From positions 1,680,694,167 to 1,680,758,166 of the forward strand of contig CM062818.1 of the NCBI GenBank assembly GCA_031772625.1: 64,000 bases of DNA, in the 5' to 3' direction. Under the pieces are notes generated by a model. The model saw only the letters and a list, made by a program, of their open reading frames with translations. It made no database searches and was not told the DNA's origin. Of the stretch, positions 36,478 through 47,069 are shown piece by piece. The stretch comes from Pinus tabuliformis (lineage: Eukaryota > Streptophyta > Pinopsida > Pinales > Pinaceae). The number at the start of each line of letters is the position of its first letter. Positions within the stretch are counted from its first letter, which is position 1. A program made the translations under genes and the position numbers.

Positions 36478-37042
36478 ATGGAGTCCACCAATCAAGGATT
36501 TCCCCTTGGGGGGAATCCTAGTCCTTTCTCTTCTTAGGGAGATATTGGTGCCCCTTACATGGCTACATTGTCCCTTCCGGGGATTGACAATTGGCCTGCC
36601 AGTATGGCTATTCTCAACCTCTATCGTTCAAAACACCGTAATTCATGAGCAATCAAATCAGCAACCAGATAATGATGGAGTTGTCCCCCCACCTTCTACT
36701 CCATTTTTTTCTCCCTCTCCTTCTTCCTCTTCACTTGGTGATGCTAGTAACACTAAAAACCAAGTTACTAAGAAGAAGAAGAAAGGGAAGGAGAAGAAGA
36801 AGAAGAAGAAGCCAATGAAGAAAGGGGGCAATTGTACATCGTCTGGAAAAAATCCAGACACTGCACCATCCAAACCTAAATCTCCATGTGTCATTTGTAA
36901 AGGGGACCACTATCATCGAGATTGTCCTTGCATCCCGTGGATCTTAAGGGACTGGTCTCCGCATTTGCACAATCTGGTGTCTTCAACCTCTGTCGATCAT
37001 GTTGAGAGTACACCATCAACTAGTGAAAACGAAGTCAATTGA
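36478..37042 (+). pseudogene. Element C gag remnant with zinc knuckle
   Basis: The frame opening at ATG 36478 gives MESTNQGFPLGG, has an in-frame TAG near 36535 and closes at about 36648; from there another frame carries the gag tail to 37042. That tail has a proline/serine-rich stretch, a lysine-rich basic block (about 36758-36820) and a knuckle CVICKGDHYHRDC, a CX2CX3HX4C form seen in plant gag proteins. The main capsid domain is missing, so it appears internally deleted. The basic block and knuckle would bind genomic RNA. It lies upstream of the protease, as expected. Confidence 0.75.
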
Positions 37043-37602
37043 CAAAAAGGAAGATCTAAATTTCCTTGTAGGCTGTGTTAAGGCTATCATGCCCTCCACC
37101 ATTTTCCTTTCCTGGACGAAGCTAAAAGAGTCTTGGATAACCGTCCTGCTTCACCGTAGCGACTTCTTCCTGGATACAAGAAACTATTGCTGGGTCCATC
37201 GCTAGTTGAAAATCTGACTGACACACCTCTGTTGTCAGTTTAAATGCCTATCATTGAAGATAAACCCTCTGAGTCCACACAATACCAAAGTCAAAAGGTC
37301 GATATGGCAGTCGACTCAGTCTTGCCTTCAGAAGGTTCTCCTTCAGATGATACAGTCTCCAAAGAGAAATTGAAAATGACATCGTTCAAATTCTTTTTGT
37401 TAACATAGAATCCAATGAACATGGGGACAATCTACCTGTTCCTTTACTGCAGGAAGGAAGTTCCTCAGTTCAAGAGATTCATTTGGCCGTGTATTCGGTC
37501 CCTCCTCCAAGCAATCTAGTCATTTCCTTTGATTGGAATCTACTAGCGAGACCCTGCCTACCATCTAATGTGCCATTCCGGATCATAGTACACGCTTAAA
37601 GA

Positions 37603-37929
37603 ATGATCATGGTTCGCACTATCATAGATGAAGGGGCTTCCATGAGTATCCTTTCCTCAACTGCTTGGAAAGCGCTTGGTTCGCCATCGCTTCTGCCTGA
37701 GATTCGAAATATTTCAAGCTTCAACAAAGGAACCAGTCGACCGTTAGGGATCCTTCCAAATTTTCTTATAACTTTGAGAAGGAAAACCGTTCATCTAAAC
37801 ATGTTGGTAGCCCAAGGGCGTCTAGATTACAATCTAGTCCTTAGGCGTGACTACATTTATAGCATGGGAGCTATTGTTTCCTCACTCTTTCAAGTGATGT
37901 GTTTCCTGTATGAAGTCAAAATGGTCTAA
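37603..37929 (+). pseudogene. Element C retropepsin-like protease
   Basis: A 108-codon frame with IIDEGASMSILS at the active site and a C-terminal NLVLRRDYIYSMGAIVSS block where LLLGRDY is usual. The layout is that of plant gypsy aspartic proteases, which cleave the Gag-Pol precursor. The catalytic aspartate is present, followed by E-G instead of S/T-G. Similarity continues in broken form past the stop (TDQLSF). The preceding 550 bases (37043-37602) hold a linker without a clear motif. RT should follow but does not. Confidence 0.75.
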
Positions 37930-38640
37930 CTCACTGACCAGCTTTCATTCCCCTGTTCAAACATAGCTACTAGTCAAATGCCATCCCTAACTGGTCTTTT
38001 TTCAGAAGGAATGTCTTATCGACCTCCAGTCCATCCACCTGATGATCATGAGTGATTCGGTGAATGTGACAAAACCCAGGGGGCACGCGCCCTGGCCTGC
38101 TTCGGTAGGAAAACCCCAGACATAAGATATGTTTCCTTGTAGGAGATATGACCAATCTGACACACCCGTCCATTTAGGAAAATGGGATCAGTCTGGAATA
38201 GGATTTCCTCATCGAAGGTTATGTGATTGGAATATCCCACCATTCACCTTTGTCTATTTCGATGGAAAAAGCCAAGGAAGTGTTTTGTTTGCTACGCAGA
38301 CAAAACAATCTTGCAAATGCAAGAAATTCCATATGGTAACCTGGGAACTCTACTTTTCTTTATACCTGGGGGCATGAAAACCTTTTTTACGCAAGTGAAA
38401 AGCGACCAGCATAACTATAACCCCATAGTTTTTACTAAATTCAACTGCTTAAGTTAGGTGATTGGTCTGATCAACCATTCACCTTTGCAAGGCCCGATGG
38501 CACTGACAAAGTAAACGAGATGTTTCCCATCGAGAAACTATCCTACCTAACCACAGTAGTTCTTTAACCCCTAGGACAGTAGTTGGTCATTCCTAGCTTG
38601 CATACAAAAAGCTCCAGCGCAAAGTTTCGCATGGGGCAAG
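37930..38640 (+). other. Element C post-protease region, no RT found
   Basis: Frames of 65-82 codons on both strands do not resemble RT or RNase H. Two passages (38129-38260 and 38440-38520) share the wording 'tgattgg..t.atc...cattcacctttg', so this may be an internal duplication. Confidence 0.5.
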
Positions 38641-39640
38641 CTCCCTAAAAATTGAACCTACCAATGAGAGACATCCTTATTATATGACTAGCACGAGTAG
38701 GTTTACGCGAAGTTCAAGCTCGTTAAATAATAAACCTAACAATGAGCATATGTTCCGCCAGAGTTCAAGCTCATTAAAAAATGAACCCACCCACGAGCAG
38801 GTTTATGCGAAGTTCAAGCTCGTTAAAAAATAAACCTAGGAATGAGCATATGTTCCCCCAAAGTTCAAGCTCATTAAAAAACTAAACCCACCTTCGGTAA
38901 ATAACCTTTTTGATCGCATTGCTATCAGCTTTTGAGCCTTGGTCGTGTTCTTACTATCACCTCCACTTTTTGGTCCATCATACGCCTCCACTTGATTGTT
39001 TACCCTTTTGAGGAACATCTGCGATGAGTGATTTTGTTAGCCACCTTCTTTACACTGTCGTGATTGAAAAATTCCAAACTTACCTGGAACCAGTTGCTAC
39101 CCGAAAATATCATTCGTTCCTAAAAAACGAGTCTCCTTTAAACCCTTTTTAGACTCATTAAATATGAAAAGATTGTCAAGCATTCTAGCTCCTTAAAGAG
39201 TTTGGAAGTAACGAGTCCCTTTTAAGCTCTTTTTAGACTCATAAAATATAAAAAGATTGTCGAGCAATTGGCCTCTCCATCTCATTAAAGTGATTGGAAG
39301 TTCCATCCCTCCTCTATATTTTAATCTTTTTGGACCTGAGGGATCATTACACAAAAAGATCGAGTGCTTGTCTTTTTCGGGTCACTAAAGTGATCGGAAA
39401 AGTCTGATCCCTTTCATATTATTTTATACCTTTTACAGACTTAATGGATTATACTACAAAAAAGGACTATTGGAGTTTTCTTTCTGTCTCTTTTCAGACT
39501 CTCTAAAATTGAAAAGCACCGAGTTATCTTTGTTGTTAAGCTCGTTAAAACAATAGCGACAAACTTGTCCAATATAGACAAGAGCGAGTTTCACTGTCGC
39601 TAGGCTCGCTAAAACATAGTGACAGGTTTGCCCGAAGGGA
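38640..39640 (+). repeat. Dispersed short-motif array in element C
   Basis: A motif of the form (A/G)(A/G)CTC(A/G)TTAAA recurs about every 50-100 bases. At 38690-38890 two higher-order units of about 100 bases each contain 'gttcaagctcgttaaa' and 'gttcaagctcattaaa'. At about 39118-39480 follow units of about 90 bases with 'agactcattaaatatgaaaag' types, and at 39537 and 39605 'gctcgttaaaac' and 'gctcgctaaaac'. No coding frame is kept across it. Confidence 0.75.
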
Positions 39641-40758
39641 AAATTATAGAACAAGCATATGTTATCCTCCTCAAGCTTGAAAAAAATAAATAGGTACTCG
39701 TTAGAAATGACTGGGGAAAAATTGGGAAGAAAACTTGAAGAACTTTATTGGTAGTAGGTCGCTCTTGAACATGACACTTTCACTCCATCACCATGATTGA
39801 GTCAGGTTGGATTATTCCGTTCACCGGTCATATCACCATTGGTCCTCTGTACCATCCATTTCAGTGTCGCCAATATGTTCAATAGAAGTTGTTAAGAGAA
39901 TTCACTAGCCCAACTAATGCCTCATCTTCTGCAATACCTTCACGCTCCATTTTTCATGACCGCCACCCTGAACTTTGTATCATCAGATCATTTTCACCTC
40001 CACAAAATCATTTGCTCCGTTTTGTGTCATAGATGTGGGATTCATTAAGGCCCTCCTACGACGGGTCACTTACTGTCGACATCAGCTCATTATGCAAGAA
40101 GTTGGCCTAGGAACAACCATTTCTGTACTTTGAAGCTTGCATGCCTCAATGGAAAGTTTCTCACTTCCGGCGACAGGTTTACATCAATGGCCTTCTACCG
40201 AAAGATTTTGTGTGGTGTTCAACATTCACTCATGTATTCACACCACGTGAATTGTGCTGCAGTACCTTGAGGGTCATTATCATTATCAGTGATTCCTCTC
40301 GTGCCTGTTAACAACTTACATCATTGGCTAGTAATCAGGCGATGTCTTTCTATGTTCGACATCAGAACATCTTTTCACATGGATCGACTTGTACTTCGGG
40401 AAAAAATTGAATGAGTTTGAAGACCACAGATCTAGTTTCATCCATCTGGGTTGTGATATATTAAGGAAAATAAAGACATCAAGTGTACTCCACAGCTGCA
40501 CAGATAATCATCCAAGATAAGGGATGATGGCTCTACCAGAATTATCATTCTGCCGCACAGACGATTGTTTGTCCTATGTACATGAAAATGAATTTATAAA
40601 GTTGAGCATGGGAATGCCCACCTCAGCTAGATCATGAAAATATTATGAAGATAATGTACTATATTTTATCTTATTATAGGTCACCTTCCACTTCGAAAAA
40701 CCTCGAATCCTCATGATAAAGCATTTCACCCGACATCAGAAGATTTACGAACTCATGC
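39641..40758 (+). other. Element C 3' internal region, nothing recognised
   Basis: About 1.1 kb between the motif array and the polypurine tract. No frames of note on either strand. Confidence 0.5.
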
Positions 40759-40771
40759 TTTAGGGGATAAT
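40759..40771 (+). other. Polypurine tract of element C (weak)
   Basis: 'ttaggggataat' directly before the 3' LTR start at 40772. Short but correctly placed. Confidence 0.6.
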
Positions 40772-41230
40772 TGTTATAGAAATATTTGGTCACTGCAACC
40801 CCAATCACATATGTCCATAAAACAAGGGCTTATAAACCCATAAAAGTGTTGTTTCATACCCTAAAGGAACAAGGTCAACTGATTACATCATTTCCCAGAA
40901 TTTCTCCCTGAAAAACTGCTCAGAACTCGTCAAAACTGGACCATACAGACTGCTCCATGGTAAGGGTGAGATGCATCTCACCTATTACATACAAAGGATG
41001 TGATGCATACTGAAAATCCCTTCTATAGGGTGCGATGAGTGAGAGCAGACAAATGACAGGGGAAATTTTCTAGGTGGAAACCCATGGAATCTTCTAGAAA
41101 CTACTCATTTGACACTTGCCTCTCTGAATTCGCCCAGGGATGAGTAAGAGATCATGAAATCTCCAAGTGGAACCAAGAACTATCAGAGAAATGAGACTAA
41201 TCAAAATCCCTGAAGCTGACTCACCCCCAT

Positions 41231-41314
<84 letters not shown>

Positions 41315-41884
41315 ATCCCTCATCCTAGAGATCCAGAGGCTGGAATTTTGTATTTTGTAAGGAAGTGTTGTTGGTTTCTCTGTGAAGCATTGTATTGTTG
41401 GGTGATCTAGTATTTTCATGAGGTGAAGAGGGCTTTCATGCTGGGAGGATGGCACTGGATCAGACAGTTAGGTTGTAATCCTCTCTTCTACTACTTCTAT
41501 CAATAAAACTATTTGAGTTTTCCTCCATATGCTTGTATATCTCTGAATCTTGTGTTTGTTTATGCATGTGTATGGTTAATGTACATCTGATCCTATATTG
41601 TTTATGGTTATAGATCTTTATGCTTTGATGGTATTCTATTGCTTTGACTCTACGAGTGTTCTTTGAAGCAGGACAAGTGAGAAAAGAGTGGCGAAAGCTC
41701 TATCAAAGGAAAGAGGAAACAAGCAAGGAGCCAAGCGAAAGACTGAGGTTGGTACTCTCTGCTTCTCTCTCATCTATCTCTCATAAAGGAAAACACAAGT
41801 TGCTTTGGTTTGTTTGTTTCTAAGATATCTACTTGTCTTAGTGGGACTAACAACGCTGAATGGACACTAGTTTTCCCGTAAAAA
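40772..41884 (+). repeat. 3' LTR of element C
   Basis: Collinear with 33692-34726 but about 80 bases longer, because the TATA region has expanded into a TA microsatellite (41235-41312). The terminal CA reads AA. Confidence 0.87.
41235..41312. repeat. (TA)n microsatellite in the element C 3' LTR
   Basis: About 39 uninterrupted TA units where the 5' LTR has 'tctatatatag'. It gives spurious Tyr-Ile repeat frames on both strands. Confidence 0.97.
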
Positions 41885-41889
41885 AATAG

Positions 41890-42234
41890 TGCAAGGAAAT
41901 AGGAGCTTGGAGGGATTGAAATTTGGCTAAGTGTTTGCCAGAGTTAGTCAGCCTGGAAGAGGAGTAAACTATACACTTGTAGGGTGTGTTAAAGCTTGAG
42001 AAACCATATGCATTTCTTCTCTATTCTTTGATTAATGCAATAGAGATAGTAAGGTGTTTTGAGTAGTTTCTTTCCACAGGATAAATATCTATGTATGTGT
42101 GATGTTTCCTTTTGTATGTCTATGATTCTTGTATTATATGGTGATTTAACTTCCGCAGATCAGTAGAGTAGCTTCAATTCTTCTGATTTACTAAATTTCA
42201 TGAGCAATATTGAATCTACACATTAATTTCTACA
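41890..42234 (+). repeat. Copia-A 5' LTR, second part
   Basis: Continues the LTR after element C with 'tgcaaggaaataggagc' (3' LTR: cgcaaggaaataagagc at 62599) and ends ATTTCTACA. Together with 33187-33691 it makes 850 bases; the 3' LTR is 852. Confidence 0.92.
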
Positions 42235-42249
42235 TGGTATCAGAGCTGG
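42235..42249 (+). other. Primer binding site of copia-A
   Basis: TGGTATCAGAGCTGG immediately follows the 5' LTR and is complementary to the initiator tRNA-Met 3' end, the usual primer for plant copia elements. Confidence 0.95.
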
Positions 42250-42339
42250 AATTACTGTAGAGCGAAGATTTTGAAGTTGTCATTACAGGAGATTAGAATT
42301 TTCATATCATTGTTACAAGTTTTCTTTGAGACTGAGAAG

Positions 42340-43140
42340 ATGCATTTAAATGGACTAAGACTCGAGTATTCCCTTGAGTGAATATCAAATTATGTTGCAT
42401 GGAAGGACCACATGGAGGAAGTACAGGAGGATAATGGGTTGAATGAATTCATTAATAATGATATTCCTAAACCAACAACATCTGATGCTAAGGATCTAAC
42501 AGAATGGAAGAAGTGTCTTGCCAAGGCAAGGAGGATTATGTTGGATGGAGTAAAAGACCATATTGTCTCTGATATTCATGGGAAAGAGATTTTGTATGCA
42601 ATGTGGAAAGCATTGATGTATTTATTCCATAATAGTAGTGACCACAAGAAATTGGGAATTAAGGACAAACTTCAAAATATCAAGATGCAGAGGAATGATA
42701 CCACTCCACATTACCTGAGTGTGTTCACACAATGTCATGATGAACTTGGTCAAGTTGATGTTATTTTAGAAGAGGATGATTTGGTGAGCCTAGCCCTTCT
42801 AGGCCTTTCCAAGAGCTGGCACAACTACCAATATTTAGTGAACGAGAGGGAAAAACTACCAAATTGGGAACGTTTGTGGTTCAATTTGGTACAAGAGGAA
42901 ATAAGGCAGAATACGAGAGATCGGATTTCATCCAAGGGCAAGTATGAGGAGAAATTTGCCTTGTCTGGAAAGGAAAAGAAAGGGAAATGCAAGAAATCCC
43001 AATCTAACACAGAATCTAGTCAAGGGGCAAGAAGAAAGACTTGTCTAGAATCAAGTGCTTTACTATCATGAATTCATACATTATGACATGAAGTGTCCAC
43101 ATAAGAAGACAAGAAAGAAGGTCACATAAGGAGTAGCGAG
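42340..43140 (+). pseudogene. Copia-A gag (UBN2 type)
   Basis: The frame starts at ATG 42340 with a TGA at about 42379, then stays open through 43071. It has the copia gag landmarks: NYVAWKDHME, the Leu/Trp-rich core (ILYAMWKAL, LGIKDKLQNIKM, YLSVFTQCHDEL) and LLGLSKSW. A degenerate zinc knuckle with a shift follows at about 43050-43110 (HEFIHYDMKCP). It would form the virus-like particle shell. The first stop lies 13 codons after the start, so the copy is dead at the translation level. Confidence 0.88.
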
Positions 43141-43189
43141 TGAAGCTTTGGCTTCATAGTTCGATCTTGATTTTACTCTCATTACATGC

Positions 43190-43909
43190 ATGACCAGCAT
43201 AGTGATGGGAAGCATGTGGTATCTTGACAGCGGTGCCTCGTTCCATATGAAGGGGAATAAATATTTTTTTCAGTGATTTGGAGGAGAAGGATATCTAGAT
43301 GCACATCGAGATGGGAGATGATGGATGATACATTGCGATCGAGATTGGTATAGTCACCTTTTAGAGGGAGTTGGCCTCCCCTATCAGGCTCAAGGATGTG
43401 ATGTTAATTCCGGGTCTAAAGAAGAATCTTTTCTCTGTTGTAGTTTTGGAATGCTATGGCTATGATGTGATTTTCAGCAAAGGAAAGGAATTCTTGAGAC
43501 ACATAGCCCTGGGACAAGTGAAGTAGATTGGTGTTCATGTGAAGAACCTCTACAAGCTAGATCTAGAGGATTGTGTTACATTAAGCACAGAGGCGAAGAA
43601 GCTGTAGAGACTCGATGTTGGTGAACTCCAGCATAGAAGACTTGGCCATTTGCATCATGGCGCTTTGAAGATCATGCAACATATTACCAAAGGCCCCCCC
43701 AAAGGAGTAGCAGAGCAGTAGGACACATGCAAAGGGTGTACCTTGGGGAAGTACACAAAATCCCCTTTCCATGATCGAGACAACAGAGCACATGTAGTCC
43801 TTGGAAGGATCCAATCTAATGTTTTTGGATCTTTCTTGACAACATCCATTGCTAGGGACAAGTATTTTGTTATCTTTATTGATGATTATTTCTGGAAGTG
43901 TTGGATATT
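43190..43909 (+). pseudogene. Copia-A protease, pre-integrase and integrase start
   Basis: The protease active site MWYLDSGASFHM at about 43216-43251 is intact locally. Stops and shifts follow. The pre-integrase zinc finger is near 43635-43760, with HRRLGHLHHGAL and CKGCTLGKYTKSPFHDRD. The integrase begins with FVIFIDDYFWKCWIF. The region breaks at 43909, where element E inserted within the strand after IDD. Confidence 0.85.
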
Positions 43910-44444
43910 TGTTCCAAATGGAAAATGGCATCCACCCATGGTATTCATCCACCCATAGTATTCATTCACCTATGGAATTTACCCATGGTATTATAAGTGG
44001 CATCCAACCATGGTATTCATCCACCCATGGTATTTATCCACCCATGGAATTTACCAATGATATTGTAAGTGGCATCCACCCATGGTATTCATTCACCCAT
44101 GGTATTCTCCCATGGTAACATAAGTGACATCGACCTTTGTGTATTCATCCTCCCATCGTATTTATCCACTCATGTAATTTACCCATGGTATTGTAAGTGA
44201 CATCCACCCATGGCATTTACCCACCGATAGAATTTACATGTGGTATTGTGATAAAAAAAGGCTATAAGTAACAAGTCACATTTTGTAAAAGGTCAAATTG
44301 TCTGCCACAATGTAGCCTTTATAGTTATTATATATTTTAATAATAAAAAAAAACTTTGTGGTTTCGTTTATTGGGTGTTCTCCTCTTTTTCTTCTGCCAT
44401 TTCAATTTTTTAGATCTTGGCGACCTACCCTAAGATTCGGATTA
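43910..44444 (+). repeat. 5' LTR of element E, minisatellite-bearing
   Basis: 535 bases. About five units of 55-73 bases (from 43926, 43999, 44071, 44125 and 44198) follow the pattern 'tggcatccacccatggtattcat...ggaatttacccatggtattgtaag'. The unique end part runs to 'ttcggatta', where the terminal CA reads TA. Confidence 0.85.
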
Positions 44445-44445
44445 G

Positions 44446-44463
44446 TGGTATCAAAGTCGGGTT
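44446..44463 (+). other. Primer binding site of element E
   Basis: TGGTATCAAAGTCGGGTT, one base after the LTR, matches the plant tRNA-Met site apart from one or two changes. Confidence 0.85.
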
Positions 44464-44900
44464 ACGATTCCATGGAAATGAGGGTTTGATGCATATTTCA
44501 GTTTCAAATTTTTCAGAAATATTCACCGAACCTTAGGAATGTGCTACGACCTCCACAAAGCACTTTCTTGGGCAAAGCGGAAAGAATTTTCATTTTTCAT
44601 TTTTTTGCAAGAATTTTTTTTGGGTGGCAAGTTTTCAAATCAGATATGAAATTTTTGGTGCAAAATTTATAAAATAAAAAATAGATCTGGATTCCTTGAG
44701 AAAAAATGCCCAAATTCAAAAAAAATGTCAGTTGAATCGGAGTCTGAATGATGGAGATATCGTTGATTTAAAATTAGTTATATTATGTAAATGTTTCTGA
44801 TGACAATTCATGGACGATGACTCTCCTATCATTTTTTTGCAGTTTTTGTGTAGAATTTCAGACAAGTGATTATAAATTTGAGCTCCTCTTGAAAAATCAC

Positions 44901-44903
<3 letters not shown>

Positions 44904-44947
<44 letters not shown>

Positions 44948-44953
44948 ATATCT

Positions 44954-44999
<46 letters not shown>
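44904..44999. repeat. Compound TA / TATATC microsatellite in element E
   Basis: Two TA runs flank about five TATATC units (44941-44975). The encoded Tyr-Ile and Tyr-Leu repeats are not a real protein. Confidence 0.96.
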
Positions 45000-45002
<3 letters not shown>

Positions 45003-45204
45003 CAAATTTGAGTTTGGATGAGGGAGATATCGCTAATTTAAAATCAGCTATTTGTTTTTAAGAACTTTTGTGATGACAGTGCAGTGCGAATCTAAGTTTC
45101 CAGAGTCTCCAGGTAGGGCTTTCAATCACATGGGAAGATGCAAAATGGTCATTCTGTTTCAAAAATAATTTATAATAAATATTCTGAGTTGTATTGACCG
45201 AGTT

Positions 45205-45699
45205 ATGCCCATTTTAAATCTGAAGCACCATTCAGAGCAAGTTCACTTTGGAGATGTGCCCTCCCACCTCACTTTAGTAGGCACCTGCTTCACATTCATC
45301 AATTTCAGCATAGAAACATATGCCTCAAGTTCTTTGGAGAAGTTCCCACCGAGGCTATGTAGGCACCTGCTACTTCATCAACAACCATCATCACAGTTCT
45401 GGATCAACCACACAAGTCCTTGTCATCGAAGTCCATTTGCTAGGTTGCACATTATTAGTATCAAGATTGGTCACAAGCATTACATGGTATCTCTATTCTC
45501 GGATCTTTATTTCTCATGGTTATTGGTCATCCACAAACCCAAACTTTATCGAATTCAATTTGCCAGGCCACACACTGTCAATATCACAGTTGGTCACAAG
45601 CATTACAGGGTATCTCTATCCTCAGATCTTTGTTCATCACGTTATGTGTTAACCACACAAAACCCTTCTCTTCAATGGCTCTTCATATTCAACAAATAA
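45205..45699 (+). other. 164-codon frame of element E with an internal 120-bp duplication
   Basis: The longest frame of element E. Its second half contains two copies of a module (about residues 78-115 and 118-155) sharing FAR.H...I.IGHKHY.VSL.SDL; at DNA level the copies are 45437-45557 and 45558-45674 with 'ttggtcacaagcattaca.ggtatctctat'. I do not recognise the protein. The open frame may simply follow from the duplication, so coding status is doubtful. Confidence 0.35.
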
Positions 45700-45754
45700 T
45701 TCTTAGGAGGGAACTTCACGTAATGGGTACCATTGCTCCTTAATGAGGGAGGAA

Positions 45755-46226
45755 TGATCCGAATGGAAAATGGCATCCACCCATGGTATTCATCCACCAA
45801 GGGAATTTACCCATGACATTGTAAGTGGCATCCACCCATGGTATTGTAAGTGGCATCAACCCTTGGTATTCATCATCCCATGGTATTTATCCACTCATGG
45901 AATTTACCCATGCTATTGTAAGTGACATCCACCCATGGTATTCATTCACCCATGGTATTGACCCACCCATGGAATTTACCGTGGTATTGTGACCAAAAAA
46001 GGTTATAAGTAGCAAGTTGCATTTTGTAAGAGGACAGATTTTTAGCCACAATGTAGCCTTTATAGTTATTATCTGTTTTAATAAAAATAGTTTCTTTATG
46101 GTTTTTTTATTTGGTGTTCTTGTCTTTTTCTTCTGGCATTTCAAATTTTTATATCTTGGGGGCCTCCCCCTCAAGATCCATTTCAATCTTTTAGATCTTG
46201 GGAGTATTCTCCCAAGATATGGATCA
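45755..46226 (+). repeat. 3' LTR of element E
   Basis: 472 bases, starting TGATCCGAATGG and ending ATGGATCA. About four minisatellite units, one of them only 25 bases, against five in the 5' LTR, so the copy number changed after insertion. Outside the array the two LTRs align over their length. Confidence 0.85.
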
Positions 46227-46790
46227 ATCTTCTTCATGTCAAAGAAGGATGATACTTTCTCCAACTTCTTAGATTTCAAGGCACTCGTGGAGAAAGAAAT
46301 GAGAAAGAAGGTGAAGGCTATCAGGAGCGATAATGGAGGAGAGTACATGTCGAATGAGTTCAAAAATTTATGTGCAAAAGAAGGCATTCGACGAGATTTG
46401 ACAACACCACACAACCCACAACATAATGGGGTGGCTGAGAGGAAGAATCAAATAATTGTGGGAGAGGCACGAGCGATGTTGCATCACCAAATCCTACCTA
46501 TGAACTTGTGCGCTGAAGCATGCAACGCAATGGTCTATTTGCATAACAAGATTCCTCATTAGATGCTTGGCATGATCACACCAAACAAGGCTTTCTTGGG
46601 GAGCAAGTCAGATGTGTCACACTTCAGGACGTTTGGAGCCTCTGTCTATTGCGATGTCTCCAAAGAATCATGGAAGAAGTTAGAGCTGACGACAGAGTTG
46701 GGGGTATTTGTGGGTTACACAGAAACTCCCCACAACTACTGTGTGTATTTTCCATGCCTCATAATGACATTTGTGTGATGGGATGTCAAG
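46227..46790 (+). pseudogene. Copia-A integrase, second part
   Basis: Resumes directly after element E: FMSKKDDTFSNFLDFK, the catalytic strand RSDNGGEY, the glutamate block HNPQHNGVAERKN, then the C-terminal part with SDVSHFRTFGASVY and VGYTETPHNY. One stop after IPH (46560) and one at about 46777 break it. Both the second Asp and the Glu of the DDE triad are present here, so this domain is better kept than RT. Confidence 0.9.
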
Positions 46791-47069
46791 TTTGATGAAG
46801 GAAAATCCATGTGGTGCTCTCTTGAGAGGCAACTTCTTATCCCACTATAGGAGGAGTTGTTAGCTCCAAAGGAGGAACCTCGGGATGTTGTGGAGTAGCC
46901 ACAATTTGATGAGCAGAGAGTGGAGACAACCAGTCAAGCATAATCATCCAGAGAAGACGGGAAGAGAACCAAAGAAGTTGAAAGAATCGTGTAGGATGTG
47001 ATGGAGAATGTGGGTGCTCCTTCAAATAAAATCAAGTAGAGAAGGTCACCAGATTGTTACATTGCCTAC

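Larger units (their letters stand above)
33692..41884 (+). mobile_element. Element C: Tat/Ogre-like LTR element with only gag and protease remnants
   Basis: 8.2-kb plus-strand element inside the copia-A 5' LTR. LTRs are 33692-34726 and 40772-41884, both starting TGTTATAGA. The primer site TGGCAACTCCATTGGGGAA resembles the tRNA-Arg-type sites of Tat/Ogre gypsy elements. Internally, a 1.7-kb leader, a shortened gag, a zinc knuckle and a retropepsin are followed by 2.8 kb with no RT or integrase, rich in a repeated short motif. The target duplication is imperfect (agcag and aatag), differing by two transitions. Confidence 0.85.
43910..46226 (+). mobile_element. Element E: 2.3-kb non-autonomous LTR element
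   Basis: LTRs 43910-44444 and 45755-46226 flank 1.3 kb. A tRNA-Met primer site (44446-44463) and a polypurine tract (gagggaggaa, 45745-45754) fix the plus orientation. Target duplications atatt (43905-43909) and atctt (46227-46231) differ at one base. Removing the element with one copy of the target restores the copia-A integrase frame. No gag or pol is present, so it needed proteins from elsewhere. Its LTRs are largely built of a minisatellite. Confidence 0.88.

Noticed and set aside
36658-36916. Phe-rich minus-strand frames
   Set aside because: Antisense of the lysine-rich gag block of element C.
38640-39640. RT or integrase of element C hidden by frameshifts
   Set aside because: I found no YxDD-, HHCC- or DDE-like blocks in any frame; the region is dominated by short repeats.
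43910-44230. Simple centromere-type satellite
   Set aside because: The repeated units sit inside an LTR, as shown by the matching copy at 45755 and by the primer site and polypurine tract.
44817-45011. 64-codon frame rich in Tyr-Ile and Tyr-Leu
   Set aside because: It is a translation of the TA/TATATC microsatellite.
45887-46414. 175-codon minus-strand frame across the element E LTR and copia-A
   Set aside because: It crosses an insertion junction and is antisense to the integrase.
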